Positions 6,379 to 7,169 of a DNA stretch of 7,169 nucleotides are shown here, piece after piece; the stretch's first letter is position 1, and every line of letters begins with the position of its first letter. The DNA is from Flavobacteriales bacterium (GTDB taxonomy: Bacteria; Bacteroidota; Bacteroidia; Flavobacteriales; UBA7312): positions 1-7,169 of the forward strand of contig PKDP01000079.1 of NCBI GenBank assembly GCA_002862585.1, given 5' to 3'. The position numbers were made by a program, and so were the translations under genes. Below the pieces are notes generated by a model that was given only the letters and a program-made list of their open reading frames with translations, did no database searches and was not told the origin of the DNA.

Positions 6379-6963
6379 TCAAAATCTGTAGTGGCCAATA
6401 ATATTATAATCGAACAAACAGTCTTCAAGAACTTGTCCCGCACCAATATTGTGTACAATTTGATATCGTTTGTTGTCCTTAGAAAGGATATTTACAACCA
6501 TTCCAATATGAGTTATTCCTCCGCCTAGGTCCCATGCAACTATGTCTCCTAGATAATAATCAGATTCATTTTTAGTAATTGGCAGCGACTTACCTTTACG
6601 ATCAAAATATCTCATTAAGTTAGGCACCCTCCTATGGTCTATATTAGAATCCGGTTTTTTAAGTCCCCAGTTTTTTGGATATGAATCAAAATTCTCTGAC
6701 ATATCCTCATGAATTTCTTTTTGTAAGTCAAGCCCAATAGCTCTGAAGGTTCTAATAATGACATCTGTACAAACCCCTATTGTTTTTGGCACATCGCCAT
6801 TTGGATAAGCAATAGAATAATAACTACCGTCATAAGTTACATTTGTTTTTATTAGTTCTAGGGCTGCTTTAGAAATATCCTGTGGATTAAATTGCTGCTG
6901 CGCGCTTAATATGTTTGTAATAAATAAAAAAGTGCAGAAAAGTCTAATAATTTTATTTTTCAT
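6379..6963 (-). CDS. DUF1287 family exported NlpC/P60-like protein
   Basis: A 194-residue DUF1287 protein, full length for the family. Residues 1-21 are a signal peptide ending in ILSA before QQQ. The family signature is nearly continuous: VTYDGSYYSIAYPNGDVP, GVCTDVIIRTFRAIGLDLQK, EDM...FDSYPKNWGLKKPD, NIDHRRVPNL, GDIVAWDLGGG.THIGMV and VHNIGAG...ED. Cys65 (in GVCTD) and His152 (in THIG) are the likely catalytic pair of an NlpC/P60 or papain-like fold, with His171/Asn172 nearby. All are present, so the protein is probably active. The substrate is not established; a peptidoglycan or peptide amide-bond role in the periplasm is a reasonable inference from the clan. It is divergently oriented from the partial gene at 7117 and lies upstream of the SIMPL gene. 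Confidence 0.95.
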   Translation of the reverse strand: MKNKIIRLFCTFLFITNILSAQQQFNPQDISKAALELIKTNVTYDGSYYSIAYPNGDVPKTIGVCTDVIIRTFRAIGLDLQKEIHEDMSENFDSYPKNWGLKKPDSNIDHRRVPNLMRYFDRKGKSLPITKNESDYYLGDIVAWDLGGGITHIGMVVNILSKDNKRYQIVHNIGAGQVLEDCLFDYNIIGHYRF

Positions 6964-7116
6964 AATTCAATTTTTTAATATATTATCAAAAAGTGTTCCG
7001 CTTCTTTGTTGTTACATAGGCGATTAAAAGTTTGATAAGAATCTGGAATTTTTCTCGGATTAGACTTTTTGTAATAATAAGAAAAAATCTATATTAGCGT
7101 TAAAAGTTTATATCTT
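6964..7116. promoter_or_regulatory. Divergent intergenic region with candidate promoter elements
   Basis: This 153-base AT-rich region separates the DUF1287 start (minus strand) from the partial gene at 7117 (plus strand), so it should carry promoters for both. No exact Bacteroidota -7 element (TAnnTTTG) is visible. The closest plus-strand candidate is AAAGTTTG at 7027-7034 with TTTG 18 bases upstream (7005-7008). A ten-base word, TTAAAAGTTT, occurs at 7024-7033 and again at 7100-7109. In such AT-rich DNA this may be chance. Confidence 0.25.
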
Positions 7117-7169
7117 ATGAAGAATATCACACTTTGTTTTCTTTTTTGTATGTGTTTTTCACCATCCCT
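7117..7169 (+). CDS. Start of an exported protein gene (3' end outside window)
   Basis: An ATG at 7117 opens a frame that stays open to the right edge (17 full codons) and reads MKNITLCFLFCMCFSPS. This looks like the beginning of a Sec signal peptide: a lysine followed by a hydrophobic Cys/Phe/Leu-rich run. An in-frame stop at 7078-7080 and the lack of another in-frame ATG after it support this start. Nothing can be said about the mature protein. It is divergent from the DUF1287 gene. Confidence 0.5.
   Translation, partial: MKNITLCFLFCMCFSPS

Noticed and set aside
1..7169. Search for CRISPR arrays, tRNA/rRNA genes and insertion sequences.
   Set aside because: No spaced direct repeats, tRNA-like cloverleaf, transposase or terminal inverted repeats were seen by eye.

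Overview
The window looks like chromosomal DNA from a low-GC Bacteroidota bacterium, probably of the Flavobacteriia/Cytophagia type. The signs are strongly AT-rich coding, translation starts without Shine-Dalgarno sequences, signal peptides that end just before Gln, a BACON-like domain, thrombospondin type 3 (TSP3) calcium repeats, and a DUF1287 gene beside a SIMPL-domain gene. Genus cannot be read from the sequence.

Layout. Bases 3-5484 hold six tightly packed plus-strand genes that look like one operon, whose 5' end lies outside the window. In order they are: the C-terminus of a membrane-anchored protein; a 445-residue GTPase with an N-terminal helical adaptor-like region; a 448-residue single-pass membrane protein with a GTPase-associated-like cytosolic domain and periplasmic TSP3 repeats; a 310-residue protein with an N-terminal membrane segment and a polyproline linker; a 283-residue secreted coiled-coil protein; and a 201-residue secreted TPR plus BACON-like protein. 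Junctions are ATGA overlaps (twice) or gaps of 5, 7 and 0 bases, so the genes are probably co-transcribed and partly translationally coupled.

A 76-base convergent gap separates this operon from two minus-strand genes, a SIMPL/DUF541 protein and a DUF1287 NlpC/P60-like protein, which look like ordinary envelope genes. A divergent intergenic region (6964-7116) follows, then the first codons of a plus-strand gene with a signal peptide that runs off the end.

How the genes may work together (inference). The operon encodes one cytosolic nucleotide switch, at least two membrane anchors, and three exported or membrane-tethered proteins. This suggests an envelope-spanning GTPase system. Periplasmic parts (calcium-binding repeats, coiled coil, TPR-BACON) could sense or bind something outside the inner membrane, and the cytosolic part of the 448-residue protein could pass this to the GTPase. 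The pairing of a TRAFAC-like GTPase with a GTPase-associated membrane partner resembles predicted bacterial conflict (defence) systems, but no toxin or nuclease domain is visible here; an effector may lie upstream of the window. The envelope arm of the operon is the part that looks least described.
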